DNA from: Chloroflexota bacterium
Lineage (GTDB): Bacteria; Chloroflexota; UBA11872; UBA12225; JAJDUF01
Direction: 5' to 3'
DNA length: 64,000 bases
NCBI GenBank assembly: GCA_022826725.1
Contig: JAJDUF010000009.1
Span: forward strand, 1 to 64,000
Part shown: piece after piece, positions 8,043 to 16,992 of the stretch
Layout: each line of letters opens with the position of its first letter
Position numbering within the stretch: the first letter of the stretch is position 1
Notes under the pieces: generated by a model
The model's database searches: none
Seen by the model: the letters and a program-made list of their open reading frames with translations, nothing else
Told to the model about the DNA's origin: nothing
Translations under genes and position numbers: made by a program

Positions 8043-8990
8043 ATGAGTGGCGAGCGTCTAGCCTACTTCAACGGCGAGCTGGTTCCGGAGTCCGAAGCGC
8101 GGATATCGGTCTTCGACTCCGCGCTCGTGTATGGCGACGTGGTCTTTGAGGTGACGCGCACCTTCAACGAGCAGCCGTTCCGGCTCCGCGAGCATATGGA
8201 GCGGCTGTACGCCTCCATGCGCCTCGCCGAGATAGATTGCGGCCTGACCATAGACGAGATGGAGGCGGCCACCTACGAGACCATCGCGGCCAACCACGGC
8301 CAATTCAGCGACGGGTTCGACTTTCAGATTACGCACAACGTCTCGCCGGGGCCGCTGAGTATCTACCGCAGCATCTTTCCGGAGGGCTTGCGCCCGACTA
8401 TCGTGATCAACTGTTTCTCACTGGTCGGGCGGATGGTGAAGCTCGGCCCGCAGTACCGGACCGGCGTTCACGGCGTCATTCCGTCCCAGCGCGCGGTGCC
8501 GGCGCAGTTCGTGGACCCCAAGGTCAAGAGTCGCAGCCGCATCTACTACATCAAGGCCGAGCATCAAGCGCATCGGATTGACCCGCAGGGCTGGGCGGTA
8601 CTGCTTGATGGCGACGGCTACATCGCCGAGGGCGTCGGGAGCAACCTGTTCCTCGTGCATGACGGCACGCTGTACTCACCCGAGGGGCGCAATATTCTGC
8701 GCGGTGTCACGCGCAAGTGCGTCCTGGAGTTGGCGACCGACTTGGGCATTCCCGTGCTGGAGCGCAACCTGGAGCCATACGACCTGCTCAACGCCGACGA
8801 AGCCTTCTTCACGTCCACAAGCACCTGCATCATGCCGATGACGCGCTTCGAAGGACAGGTGCTCGGCGATGGCACACCCGGACCGGTTACCAAGCGCCTC
8901 ATGCAGGCGTTCAACGAGCTTGTCGGCCTGGACATCGTCGCGCAAGCCGAGGCCGGCGCAGCCCACGTCGCCAAGCTGGAAGCGGAGTAG
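8043..8990 (+). CDS. Class IV (branched-chain/D-amino acid type) PLP aminotransferase
   Basis: The 315-residue protein has the fold-type IV pattern. Markers are an N-terminal YFNGELVPESEA with VYGDVVFE, a PLP-lysine region in DPKVKSRSRIYYIKAE, GYIAEGVGSNLFLV, and the C-terminal TSTSTCIMPMT phosphate-binding segment. The start at 8043 is preferred over an in-frame ATG at 7998 because GGGAAGAGAG lies 8 nt before it and homology begins at residue 4. A second family member, closer to true IlvE, is at 51265-52209. This one may act on a different amino acid or be an aminodeoxychorismate-lyase relative. The exact substrate cannot be read from the sequence. Confidence 0.85.
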   Translation: MSGERLAYFNGELVPESEARISVFDSALVYGDVVFEVTRTFNEQPFRLREHMERLYASMRLAEIDCGLTIDEMEAATYETIAANHGQFSDGFDFQITHNVSPGPLSIYRSIFPEGLRPTIVINCFSLVGRMVKLGPQYRTGVHGVIPSQRAVPAQFVDPKVKSRSRIYYIKAEHQAHRIDPQGWAVLLDGDGYIAEGVGSNLFLVHDGTLYSPEGRNILRGVTRKCVLELATDLGIPVLERNLEPYDLLNADEAFFTSTSTCIMPMTRFEGQVLGDGTPGPVTKRLMQAFNELVGLDIVAQAEAGAAHVAKLEAE

Positions 8991-9000
8991 GTCGGCAACA

Positions 9001-9041
9001 CCCCTCTCCAAATGTTGGAGAGGGGCCGGGGCTGAGGCCCA
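9001..9041 (+). repeat. Dispersed hairpin repeat, family A
   Basis: CCCCTCTCCAA/TTGGAGAGGGG arms with tail GCCGGGGCTGAGGCCC lie in the 70-nt gap between two convergent genes. The hairpin could act as a U-tract-less terminator. Confidence 0.7.
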
Positions 9042-9060
9042 ACCCCTACTTCCGCCCGGA

Positions 9061-10107
9061 TTACGGTCCCGGCACCCCCAGCGAGGTCGCCACGTCCACG
9101 AGCGACTGCCAAATGTCCTCTCCGACGGGGATGCCGTCCCGCTGGCGGCTCGCGCGGATGCGCTGCTCCGGGTCGCCCGGCACCAGCACCTCGCTGAACC
9201 CCGGCGCTGGCGGCACAGCCCGTAGCCGCTCCGCCAGCTCATCGGCGCGCGCTGCGAACTCCTCCAGGGGCTGGAAGAGATCGGCGCGCAGCATCAGCAT
9301 CGTCACGCCCTGGTGCCGCATAAACGGGCCGCCGCGCGCCGGGTCGGCCAGCGCGTCGGCGCCGGTCATGACGCGGCTCAACATCTCCACCGCCACCATC
9401 AACGCATAGCCCTTATGCCCACCGAACGGCAGGTGTCCACCCCCGGCGAAGAAGTCCGCCGGGTCGGTGGTCGGGCGGCCCTCTTTGTCCACGATACTTC
9501 CGGGCGGCAGCGGCTCATTGTGCTCGTGCGCGAAGATGACCTTGACACCGGCGACCGCGGTGGTAGAGAAGTCGAACATGATCGGCGGGCCATCACCGGC
9601 AGGAAAGCCGACGGCCAGCGGGTTGGTGTGCAGGACGCGCTGGCGCCCGCCATAGGGGACGGCATGTGGTGTCTCCTCCGATTGTCCGCCGGCCCAGACC
9701 ATCCCGATCATGCCGTTGGCCGCCGCCAGCTCCACGTATTCCCCCAGCCGCCCGATGTGATGCGCCTCGACGATCCCCGCCACGGCAATGTTCCCCGTGC
9801 GCGCCTTCTCGATGGCCACCTCGGCCGCGTATTTCGCGGCGACGTGACCAAACGTCCAGTTGCCCGTGACGAGGGCGCTCGTCGGCGTCTCGCGGACGAT
9901 GGCCGGTTGCGCCGCCGGCCGGATATACCCCGCCCTGATGTGCTCCACGTAGCCCGGTAGGTGGAAGACGCCGTGCGTGTCCACCCCACAGAGGTTGGAC
10001 GCCACCAGCGCCTCGGCCATGCGGTCGGCGTTGCGCTCGCTCGCCCCCGCCGCCACAAGGATGGCGCGCGTGAAGGCGGCTAGTTCGGCTGCGCTCTTGA
10101 TCGGCAT
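9061..10107 (-). CDS. Malate/L-lactate dehydrogenase family (Ldh2/YlbC type) oxidoreductase
   Basis: The 348-residue protein belongs to the NAD(P)-dependent Ldh2/sulfolactate/ureidoglycolate dehydrogenase family, which is unrelated to Rossmann-type lactate dehydrogenases. Markers are SNLCGVDTHGVFHLPGYV (catalytic His), VMFDFSTTAVAG-like MFDFSTTAVAGVKV, and the C-terminal PFGGHKGYALMVAVEML. The longer in-frame start at 10152 is rejected because GAGGGAGGAAC lies directly before the ATG at 10107 and family similarity begins there. The likely substrate is a 2-hydroxy acid, in keeping with the sugar-acid or organic-acid enzymes around it. Confidence 0.88.
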   Translation of the reverse strand: MPIKSAAELAAFTRAILVAAGASERNADRMAEALVASNLCGVDTHGVFHLPGYVEHIRAGYIRPAAQPAIVRETPTSALVTGNWTFGHVAAKYAAEVAIEKARTGNIAVAGIVEAHHIGRLGEYVELAAANGMIGMVWAGGQSEETPHAVPYGGRQRVLHTNPLAVGFPAGDGPPIMFDFSTTAVAGVKVIFAHEHNEPLPPGSIVDKEGRPTTDPADFFAGGGHLPFGGHKGYALMVAVEMLSRVMTGADALADPARGGPFMRHQGVTMLMLRADLFQPLEEFAARADELAERLRAVPPAPGFSEVLVPGDPEQRIRASRQRDGIPVGEDIWQSLVDVATSLGVPGP

Positions 10108-10175
10108 GTTCCTCCCTCGCCTCCCGTCACGCGCCGGCACTTCACCGGCCACTAGGCGCTATTGACACTTCTCGG

Positions 10176-10243
10176 TCATTCCCGCTTTCGCGGTAATCCA
10201 AACCCCCTCTCCCCCTGGGAGAGGGCCGGGGTGAGGGCTACCC
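10176..10243 (+). repeat. Composite repeat: dRS3-like ATTCCC/GGTAAT unit joined to a family A hairpin
   Basis: ATTCCCGCTTTCGCGGTAAT is followed directly by CCCCCTCTCC..GGGAGAGGG and the tail GCCGGGGTGAGGGC. The same two-part arrangement occurs at 45051-45123 and, less completely, at 14905-14971. The gap 10108-10314 holds no gene that I can support. Confidence 0.6.
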
Positions 10244-10314
10244 TCCCGCACGCCATCCGGGGAATTATGCAAAGGTCTCTGAAAGCGGGAATCTAGGTTG
10301 GATGGCCTCTCGGG

Positions 10315-11127
10315 CTACGCAATGTCCCGGCGCTTTGGCGCCACCCCGGACACACCGCCCAAGCCGCCGGAAACGACGAGATGCTCGCCGGTCATGTGGA
10401 CGGAGTCGTCGGACGCCAGGAACGTGGCCGCCGACGCGATATCCGCCGGCCTCGTCCAGCGCCCTAGCGGCACCGACTGCCGCAGCCGCTCGCGCAAGTC
10501 GGCTTCCGGAATACCCATTACCGCCGCCCGCTCGGCCATGTTGGCTTTCTGGAAGTCCGTGTCCACCGGGCCGGGGCAGATCGCGTTCACGTTGACGTGG
10601 TACGGCGCCAGCTCGACCGCAAGGGTCTTGGTGAAGCCGATCACCGCCCATTTCGCAGCGTTATAGGCCGAGACGAGGGGCGGTCCCGAGATGCCGTTGA
10701 TGGACGAGAGGTTGATGATCTTGCCGCTGTCCTGCCGCATCATCTGGCGCCCGACATACTTGCTACACAGGAAGACACCCGTGATGTTCACGGCCAGCAC
10801 TCGATCCCATTCGGCCTCGTCGAGGTCCACGGTCTCGACGACGCGCTGTCCGGTGCCGGCGTTGTTGACCAGAATGTCAATCCGGCCGAACTCGTCGAGC
10901 GCCCGATCTACCGCCGCCTGCACGGAGGCCGCCTGTGTGACGTTGCACTCCACCGCCAAGGCGCGTCTGCCCTTCGCCTCGACCTCCCCGACCGTCACCT
11001 GCGCCGTGTCTACGTCAAGCTCCGCAACGACGACGTGGGCGCCTTCGTCCGCAAAACGCAGCGCAATCCCCCGACCGATCCCCCGCGCGGCGCCCGTTAC
11101 GAGGGCTACTTTGTCCGCTAACCGCAT
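10315..11127 (-). CDS. Short-chain dehydrogenase/reductase (classical SDR)
   Basis: The 270-residue protein has the classical SDR motifs: TGAARGIG (11-18) for the cofactor, an acidic residue in VVAELDVD that favours NAD(H), VNNAGTG, an active-site Ser in NLSSINGISG, and YNAAK carrying the catalytic Tyr/Lys pair. The C-terminal SGGLGGVSG is usual. A GAGGAGG ribosome site precedes the ATG at 11127. It resembles glucose/3-oxoacyl-ACP reductase-type SDRs. It faces the divergent Gfo/Idh/MocA gene, which suggests a shared sugar or polyol substrate. The substrate is not determined. Confidence 0.9.
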   Translation of the reverse strand: MRLADKVALVTGAARGIGRGIALRFADEGAHVVVAELDVDTAQVTVGEVEAKGRRALAVECNVTQAASVQAAVDRALDEFGRIDILVNNAGTGQRVVETVDLDEAEWDRVLAVNITGVFLCSKYVGRQMMRQDSGKIINLSSINGISGPPLVSAYNAAKWAVIGFTKTLAVELAPYHVNVNAICPGPVDTDFQKANMAERAAVMGIPEADLRERLRQSVPLGRWTRPADIASAATFLASDDSVHMTGEHLVVSGGLGGVSGVAPKRRDIA

Positions 11128-11321
11128 GGCTGCCTCCTCGACTACTAACTACCGACTACCGGCCACCGGCGATGTTGATGGAATGGCGCGAATTGGCGCA
11201 CACTTCCTCTGCATCTGGAGCGATCTGGGTTCCTGGCGGTGCGTACCGCCGCCAGCGTCCCACAAGCATGGTAGGCTCGGCGCAAGCATAACAGCGTATG
11301 CACGCTCATGGAGGTGAGTTG

Positions 11322-12257
11322 ATGAGGTTCTGCATTACGGGCTATGGGAGCATCGCCGCCGTGCATCGGGATGCGCTGCTGCCGATGGCGGGCGTCGAGA
11401 TCGACTCCGTCGTCGGCCGACTGATCAAGCCGACCCGCCAGTTTGCCGCCAGTTGCGGTGCGCCGCTCGCCACGCTGGACCTCGGCGAGGCGCTCGCGCG
11501 GCCCGGGGTGGATGCCGTGCTCATCACCTCGCCGAGCCAGGTTCACTACGCGCAGGCCCGCGCCGCGCTTGAAGCGGACAAGCACGTGCTGCTCGAAATC
11601 CCGATGGCCCTCTCCTATGCCGAGGCCGCGGCGCTGTGCGACCTAGCCGACGCGCGTGGCAAGACGCTGATGATCTGCCACACGGAGCGGTTTTGGGCGT
11701 CCACGATGGAGTCGAAACGGAGGATCGTCGCCGGCGAGTTAACGCCCTCCCACGTCCACGTCGAATGGCACTTCTTCCGGCGCGAGAACATCAACTGGAT
11801 GGGCAGACGGCGCAGTTGGACGGATAACCTCTTGTGGCATCACGGCGGTCATGCCGTTGACCATGCGATCTGGCTGTTCGGCGAGGCGCCGGTGGAGGCA
11901 CGAGCGTTCTTCGGCCCGACGGATAACCCGTTGGGTATTCCCCTCGATGTCTCGGCGCAAATGCGGTTTCCGAGCGGTGGGCTGGCGACTTTGGCCCTCA
12001 GCTACAACGCCATTGTGCCCGCGGCTGTGCAGCGCTACACCGTAATCGCCGAGGAGGATTTCCTCGTCTATGACGCCGGCCGCTTCACTGACCGCGACGG
12101 CAACGTACTGTCGGAGGAGACGAACGAAGACGCCGTGCCGCGGCAAAACGAGGAGTTCGTCAACGCCGTCAGAGAGGGACGCGAGCCGCTGACTTCCGGC
12201 CGCGCAATCCTCGGATCGTGCCGCGTGCTGGAGCAGATGGAGCGCGGCCCGGCATAA
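11322..12257 (+). CDS. Gfo/Idh/MocA family NAD(P)-dependent oxidoreductase
   Basis: The 311-residue protein begins MRFCITGYGSIAAVHRDAL, a Rossmann GxGxxA-type motif. The family EKP motif is altered to LLEIPMALSYAEA, so the usual catalytic Lys is replaced by Ile. The C-terminal domain has WHHGGHAVDHAIWLFG, the conserved HxxD-type helix. The start at 11322 is chosen over 11298 because GGAGGTGAG lies 4 nt upstream. Loss of Lys in EKP suggests altered catalysis or a non-dehydrogenase role. It converges on the sialidase-like gene, with 2 nt between them. Confidence 0.85.
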   Translation: MRFCITGYGSIAAVHRDALLPMAGVEIDSVVGRLIKPTRQFAASCGAPLATLDLGEALARPGVDAVLITSPSQVHYAQARAALEADKHVLLEIPMALSYAEAAALCDLADARGKTLMICHTERFWASTMESKRRIVAGELTPSHVHVEWHFFRRENINWMGRRRSWTDNLLWHHGGHAVDHAIWLFGEAPVEARAFFGPTDNPLGIPLDVSAQMRFPSGGLATLALSYNAIVPAAVQRYTVIAEEDFLVYDAGRFTDRDGNVLSEETNEDAVPRQNEEFVNAVREGREPLTSGRAILGSCRVLEQMERGPA

Positions 12258-12259
12258 GC

Positions 12260-13324
12260 TCACCAATCCAAGCGCAGCTTCGTCCAGCGGATGCCGCAGC
12301 GTTCGTCCTCCTGGCACCAGTGGGTGGCGAGGTAGGCGCCGTCTTGCAGACGGATCGCAGTGGGAAATCCGAACGCGAAGGCGCCCAACTCCTCAACACC
12401 CGACTCGATATTCTCCGGCCGCTCGCGCTGCGCCCGCGCGTCGTAGAGCACGCCCTCGAAATGGATAGTCCAGGCGGTTTCGGTGAACGTCACCAGGTTC
12501 ATAATGATTGCCTGGTCGCCGTAGCGGCGGTTGTACAGGACCAGTAGCCGGTCGCCGCCGAGCGGGATCGCCGTCATCGTCTGCCCGGCGATGCCGGTCG
12601 AGCGTGCCGGTCCCCACGTCAGCCCGTTGTCGTGCGACAGCGCAAAGCTATCCGGTTGATCCACGACGTCGCCCAGGGTCACGGTCCAAGCCGTCGCGAT
12701 CAGGTGGCCGGGCGCTATCTCGGCCAGCTTCTGCTCGAAATAGCCGTAGCTCCCCTGCGGATCCTCGAAGACAACCGCGTGGCGCGGCCAGGTATGCCCA
12801 CCGTCATCGGAGATCGCCACCAGCACTTGCTCGCCGAGCCGATCTTGGGCCGGCAACGTGGCCGCCGGCGCGAGCAGCCGGCCCGATGCCAGCGGCAGTA
12901 CGCCGTGAGAAATCTCCAGGGGACAGTCGGCCGGCATTGGGACGACCGAGGGGCCGGACCAGGTGCGTCCGCCGTCCGTGGAGCGGCAAAGCACCGCTTC
13001 ATTGCGGACGTGCCCGAACCCCTGCTCGGCAGCGGGATAGCTGCGGGCGCCGTAGGCAAAGACGGTCTGCCCGTCGGCCACGAGTGTCAGCTTCAAGGCG
13101 GCCGTCGCGCGTGGATCGGTAGTCGGGCCGAGAATCGTCCCCTCGAGGGACCAGGTCTCCCCACCGTCGGTAGAGCGTGCCCAGTCGGTGCCGCCGTGGA
13201 CGAACGCGCCGCCACCCACGCTGAACGAGCAGAGGAGGTCGCCGCTGGGCAGTTGGACCGCCTGGGGAAACGCCGAGTCGCGCCGATCTATCCAGCCGGT
13301 GCCAACGATCTCGATTCCCGGCAT
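12260..13324 (-). CDS. Sialidase-like (BNR/Asp-box) exo-glycosidase family protein
   Basis: The 354-residue six-bladed propeller candidate carries four Asp-box motifs: STDGGETW, STDGGRTW, SDDGGHTW and SHDNGLTW. Their regular spacing is the hallmark of the sialidase superfamily. No signal peptide is visible, so the protein should be cytoplasmic. A GAGGAGGG ribosome site precedes the ATG. Many proteins with Asp-boxes are not sialidases, and the arginine triad cannot be assigned with confidence. A role in processing sugar derivatives with the adjacent Gfo/Idh/MocA and SDR enzymes is an inference. Confidence 0.82.
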   Translation of the reverse strand: MPGIEIVGTGWIDRRDSAFPQAVQLPSGDLLCSFSVGGGAFVHGGTDWARSTDGGETWSLEGTILGPTTDPRATAALKLTLVADGQTVFAYGARSYPAAEQGFGHVRNEAVLCRSTDGGRTWSGPSVVPMPADCPLEISHGVLPLASGRLLAPAATLPAQDRLGEQVLVAISDDGGHTWPRHAVVFEDPQGSYGYFEQKLAEIAPGHLIATAWTVTLGDVVDQPDSFALSHDNGLTWGPARSTGIAGQTMTAIPLGGDRLLVLYNRRYGDQAIIMNLVTFTETAWTIHFEGVLYDARAQRERPENIESGVEELGAFAFGFPTAIRLQDGAYLATHWCQEDERCGIRWTKLRLDW

Positions 13325-13460
13325 GATACCCTCCTCTCACGGGCATGGCCGGCGAATGCTGCCCTGTCCCCTGTCTGATCGTTGGCAAACCGCCCGGCGC
13401 CGTAATCCGGCCCGACCCAGGCCGCCTGCTCCGGCGCCGCACCAGCTCAACGGCAGTGCG

Positions 13461-13880
13461 TCACTCGCCCTCGCTCGTGTAGCCCCACTCATCCACGACC
13501 CGGTTGCTCGGCCGCAGGTTGGATGGCGTCGTCAACTCCACGCGGTTGCCGTCGGGATCGCGCACGAACACGTACCGCTGCCCGTCGTGCCGCTCGCCGC
13601 TACTCTCCGGCTCGTACCCGTGCGCTTGCAGCGTCTCCAGCGCCGCCGCGAAGTCGTCCACCTCGAAAGCGGCGTGGTAGCCGGCTGATTCGCCGTTCGC
13701 CGGCTCGATCAGATGCATCATGGAGCCATCGGCCATCCTGGTCCAGATGACCCGCTGGCCATCTACCATCGAGGGGATCAACTCCAGTCCGAGCACGTCT
13801 CGGTAGAAAGCCAGCGAGCGACGCCGGTCGCTGATGGGGTAGCCGATGTGGTTGACCTTGGTCAGCTTGAATGCGGGCAT
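13461..13880 (-). CDS. VOC (glyoxalase/dioxygenase) superfamily protein
   Basis: The 139-residue protein has the two beta-alpha-beta-beta-beta modules of the vicinal oxygen chelate fold. Markers are KVNHIGYPISDRRRSLAFYRDVLGLEL (N-terminal metal His in NHIGY), MMHLIEP, YHAAFEV (second His) and FVRDPDGNRVEL (final Glu). Homology and the GGAAGGAGT ribosome site place the start at 13880, not 13988. All four possible metal ligands (His, Glu/His, His, Glu) appear present. Glyoxalase, epimerase or dioxygenase activity cannot be distinguished. Confidence 0.85.
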   Translation of the reverse strand: MPAFKLTKVNHIGYPISDRRRSLAFYRDVLGLELIPSMVDGQRVIWTRMADGSMMHLIEPANGESAGYHAAFEVDDFAAALETLQAHGYEPESSGERHDGQRYVFVRDPDGNRVELTTPSNLRPSNRVVDEWGYTSEGE

Positions 13881-13978
13881 GGGGCACTCCTTCCGCGCTG
13901 GTGCAGGCATTCTACCGTCCACCGTAGCGCGTGGGTATCTTGCCCCCGTCATTCCCCCGCGCCCGCAAGCATCCTCGT

Positions 13979-14014
13979 CTCCCTGCACAGCGGGGGGACC
14001 ATAGGGGGCCGGGC
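13979..14014 (+). repeat. Dispersed palindromic repeat, family B
   Basis: CCCTGCACAGCGGGGGGACCATAGGGGGC abuts the stop codon of the metallo-hydrolase gene. The left arm is degenerate, and the tail GGACCATAGGGGG is intact. Confidence 0.6.
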
Positions 14015-14803
14015 CTATAGGTCGAGAGTCATGCCGTCGCGCGTGACCAGGACCTCCTCACCGAGTAGGCGTCGGGCCTTCGCCGCCTCACCCTCGGGGT
14101 CGGCCAGAATCGCTCGCCCGTGGTGGATGAACGCGAGCCGTCCGTAGGACTTGCCACTGCTGCGGAGGTAGGTGCAGACATCCTCGACAGCATGATGGCC
14201 GGTCTCCATGAGGAAGAGGTCGCAGTCGTCGAGCAGTGGACCAAGCTCGCTCGTCGCGGCAGCGTCACCCGAAAACACGACAGCCTTGCCGCCGGCCTCG
14301 ATGCGAAACGAGAAGGACTGCCACGGCTGCCCGGGGTCCGGCTCCCCGAGGTGGCGATTGTGCAGCGCGATCACCCGCAGATCACCGTCGTCGTAGATCA
14401 CGCCGTCCTCGTACCGTTGCGCATGGAGATCGAATCCCAAGCCCATCTCTTTGGCCGGCCCTCTGACGACGGCCTGCACGCCTTCCCAGACATAGAGATC
14501 GGGGATGAAAAGCGACACGGTCTTTCCGGCCATGCGGGCAGCGCTCTCGGCATCAACGCGGCCGAGCTTAGGGATGGTCCAGATAAGGTTGGCTAGCCCC
14601 CCAATGTGGTCGGTATGCGTGTGGCTGATGAAGATTGCCCGCACGGACCGCAGGTCCACCCCCGACGTATGGGCGGTGTACGCGCAGCCTTCCCCGGCAT
14701 CGAACCAATACACGCCTCCCGCCCACTCGACGACAAAAGAGACGTGCCGATAGCCGGGGACCGGCTCCGTGCCACTCCCGGTCCCGAGAAAGGTGAGTTT
14801 CAT
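14015..14803 (-). CDS. MBL-fold metallo-hydrolase (RNase Z-like group)
   Basis: The 262-residue protein opens with MKLTFLGTGSGTEP and has the zinc motif SHTHTDHIGGL (HxHxDH). Further ligands are in FSGDAAATSEL (bridging Asp), LMETGHHAV and FIHHGR. The LGTGsG opening is shared with tRNase Z and lactonase-like subgroups. The substrate arm of RNase Z is not evident, so a small-molecule hydrolase is equally possible. A GAGGGGG ribosome site precedes the ATG. It is a single gene with repeats on both sides. Confidence 0.85.
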   Translation of the reverse strand: MKLTFLGTGSGTEPVPGYRHVSFVVEWAGGVYWFDAGEGCAYTAHTSGVDLRSVRAIFISHTHTDHIGGLANLIWTIPKLGRVDAESAARMAGKTVSLFIPDLYVWEGVQAVVRGPAKEMGLGFDLHAQRYEDGVIYDDGDLRVIALHNRHLGEPDPGQPWQSFSFRIEAGGKAVVFSGDAAATSELGPLLDDCDLFLMETGHHAVEDVCTYLRSSGKSYGRLAFIHHGRAILADPEGEAAKARRLLGEEVLVTRDGMTLDL

Positions 14804-14904
14804 CCGTTGCCCCCTCGCTGCTTGGTCGTCGCTCGCGTTTCGGCAGCCGTATGATAGCCCGAATCCGTGGACAGTGGTCCGCGCCGGGGTCTGAGGCCCA
14901 CCAC

Positions 14905-15010
14905 CCCCCGCGCCAGCGGGAATCTACTCCCCCTCTCCACTTGGTGGAGAGGGGGCCGGGGGGTGAGGCCCGTCCCGTCCCCCCGCTGCACGGGGAAACC
15001 ATAGCGCGGC
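14905..15010 (+). repeat. Composite repeat block: partial dRS3-like, family A hairpin, family B
   Basis: A partial GCGCCAGCGGGAAT unit is followed by CCCCTCTCCACTT/TGGTGGAGAGGGG with tail GGCCGGGGGGTGAGGCC, and then by a family B copy with tail ACCATAGCGCGG. Three families stacked head to tail suggest nested or successive insertion. Confidence 0.6.
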
Positions 15011-15054
15011 CGAAACCCCACGAGCGCATCATGCAGTACTGCCGCGCCGACAGG

Positions 15055-15060
15055 TAGACT
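15055..15060 (+). promoter_or_regulatory. Candidate leaderless -10 box (TAGACT)
   Basis: TAGACT ends 6 nt before the ATG at 15067, so transcription would begin at or next to the start codon. No ribosome site precedes the ATG. Confidence 0.4.
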
Positions 15061-15066
15061 GAAACT

Positions 15067-16389
15067 ATGACGGCCACGGGCATTGCACAGCGACTACGCT
15101 CACCGTGGACCCGCCGCGAGACTCCTGCTGTCCCGTCTCCCCACCCGCCGCTCGCTCTCGACGACGCCGTAGCCGGTGAAGAAGTGACCACGGCCCAGGG
15201 GCGCTTCTTCCGTACCCGCGACGTCCGGCCGGCGCGGGGCAAGTATGGTGGCGAGGTGCTGCGGGCCTTCGCCGCGGTGCGCCCATCCAGTCTGGAATTC
15301 CTGACCGCCGATGCAACGCTGGCCTCCTTTGAGCCGCACCGTGCGGTATTCCTGGACACTGAGACCACCGGGCTGGCCGGTGGCACCGGCACCTATGCCT
15401 TCCTCGTCGGGCTGGGTTTCTTTCAAGGCGAGCGGTTCGTCATCGAGCAATACTTCATGCGCTCGTTCGGCGAAGAGCGGGCGATGATGGCGCGCGTTGC
15501 CGAGCGCCTCGCCGAGTTTCCCGGCGTCGTCACCTTCAATGGTCGGGGCTTCGATCTACCGCTGCTCCGGACGCGCTTCATCATGAGCCGCCAGCGTCGC
15601 GCAGCAGCGCGGCTCGAGGCGTGGACCCATCTTGATCTGCTCCCAGCGGCGCGTCACCTGTGGCGCGAAGCGTTGCCGAACTGCAAGCTATCCTCGCTGG
15701 AGGCGGCCGTGCTAGGTGTGCGGCGCCAAGAGGACGTGCCGAGTTGGCTGATCCCGAGCATCTACCTCGACTTCGTGCGTACCCGGGACGCCCGCCGTCT
15801 GCGCCCCGTGTTCGAGCACAACCGCTACGACATCCTCACGATGGTCGCCCTGGGCAGCTATGCCGCGCGGATGCTATCCCACCCGTTGGAGCTATGTCCC
15901 GGGCAACCGCGCCAAGGGGCCGAGATCGCTGCGGTCGCGCGGCTCCACGAGCGACGCGGGCAGACAGCACGCAGCGCGCGGCTCTATGCGGCAGCGCTCC
16001 GGCAACCGCTTCCCGATGACCTGCGGATGAAGACGCTGTGGCGGCTGGGCATGGTGTACAAGCGTCAACGGGCTTGGCCGGCAGCGGCGAAGGTGTGGCA
16101 GCGCATTGTGGGCCAGGAGCCGGCACTGCGCTTGCCGGCGCTGATCGAGCTGGCCAAGCTCTACGAGCATCGGCGGCCCGATCTGGCGCGAGCACAGGCG
16201 CTGGCCACGCAGGCGTACCGGCTCTGGCAACAGGCGCCCGATGACCCCGGCACGCGCCTGCTCGCGGCGGTCGAGTCCGGTCAGCGACCACTCGGAGCGG
16301 CATTGCGGCACCGTCTCAGTCGCCTAGAACGCCGCCTGGCACGCGCCGCGCCGCCGGCACGGCCAGCAGGGACTACACGTTATGGCTGA
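15067..16389 (+). CDS. YprB-like DEDD exonuclease with C-terminal TPR-like region
   Basis: The 440-residue protein has an RNase H-fold exonuclease domain at about 90-265. Exo I is FLDTETTGLAGGTGTY, Exo II is VVTFNGRGFDLPLL, and Exo III lies in FEHNRYDILTMVALG, giving the DEDD acidic set. This matches the YprB family (ribonuclease H-like domain). The C-terminal part (about 280-420) is helical with TPR-like pairs (ARLYAAALRQPLPDDLRMKT and following). It overlaps the next gene by 8 nt, and both encode TPR-like helices, so they may act together. The likely role is nucleic acid processing; the substrate is unknown. Confidence 0.85.
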   Translation: MTATGIAQRLRSPWTRRETPAVPSPHPPLALDDAVAGEEVTTAQGRFFRTRDVRPARGKYGGEVLRAFAAVRPSSLEFLTADATLASFEPHRAVFLDTETTGLAGGTGTYAFLVGLGFFQGERFVIEQYFMRSFGEERAMMARVAERLAEFPGVVTFNGRGFDLPLLRTRFIMSRQRRAAARLEAWTHLDLLPAARHLWREALPNCKLSSLEAAVLGVRRQEDVPSWLIPSIYLDFVRTRDARRLRPVFEHNRYDILTMVALGSYAARMLSHPLELCPGQPRQGAEIAAVARLHERRGQTARSARLYAAALRQPLPDDLRMKTLWRLGMVYKRQRAWPAAAKVWQRIVGQEPALRLPALIELAKLYEHRRPDLARAQALATQAYRLWQQAPDDPGTRLLAAVESGQRPLGAALRHRLSRLERRLARAAPPARPAGTTRYG

Positions 16390-16900
16390 TCCGGCCCAAG
16401 CAGAAGTAAATGGTAGCGGCCACACCACCGTCACCGGACCAACGGAGGGGGCGCCCGCCGATCAGGAGCAGCCGGGCGCCGCCGAGGCGTGGTCGGAGCC
16501 GGAAGAGTATGTCCGCGTGTTAAGCGCGCTGGCGAGTGGTGAGGGGGCACAGGCTATCGCGCGGCTGGAGCGGTTGCAAGCGCGACCACCGGAGGCGCTA
16601 CCGGAGCTAGCCGCCACGTACTTGAGCGGCATGGCCCACTTCGCCGCGCTCGACTGGGCCGGTGTCGTCGCCCACCTACGCCAATACGTCATCAACGGTG
16701 CCCCGGATGACTGGCACATGCCCTGGGCCTATCTCCGTCTTGGACAGGCACTAGAGGAGTTGGGCCGCCTCGACGAGGCCTCGCTGGCCTACCGCGGCTG
16801 TCTCATGCTGACGGCGCGGGAGCGCTTGCCGCGCCAACTGGCCTTTGCGCTGATGTCGCGGATCGCCGACGAGTCCCCTGGCGTGTCCTCGGTGCCCTAG
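16382..16900 (+). CDS. Hypothetical TPR-like protein
   Basis: The 172-residue protein has a disordered, acidic N-terminus of about 35 residues. Helical pairs with TPR spacing follow (ALASGEGAQAIARLERLQA, WAYLRLGQALEELGRLDEAS, AYRGCLML). No catalytic motif is seen. Its start overlaps the end of the YprB-like exonuclease gene by 8 nt, indicating translational coupling and a probable partner role. Confidence 0.7.
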   Translation: MADPAQAEVNGSGHTTVTGPTEGAPADQEQPGAAEAWSEPEEYVRVLSALASGEGAQAIARLERLQARPPEALPELAATYLSGMAHFAALDWAGVVAHLRQYVINGAPDDWHMPWAYLRLGQALEELGRLDEASLAYRGCLMLTARERLPRQLAFALMSRIADESPGVSSVP

Positions 16901-16953
16901 GTAGTCGGGGAGCGAGGCCGGCTGCGCTGCCCGGTAGCGTGCGGCGAGTTTAC

Positions 16954-16959
16954 TATAAT
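16954..16959 (+). promoter_or_regulatory. Candidate -10 box (TATAAT) for the Uma2 reading frame
   Basis: TATAAT lies 33 nt before the ATG at 16993. No good -35 is seen. Confidence 0.35.
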
Positions 16960-16992
16960 CACCCTACATCCGGTGCTCTCCTGAGATCCACC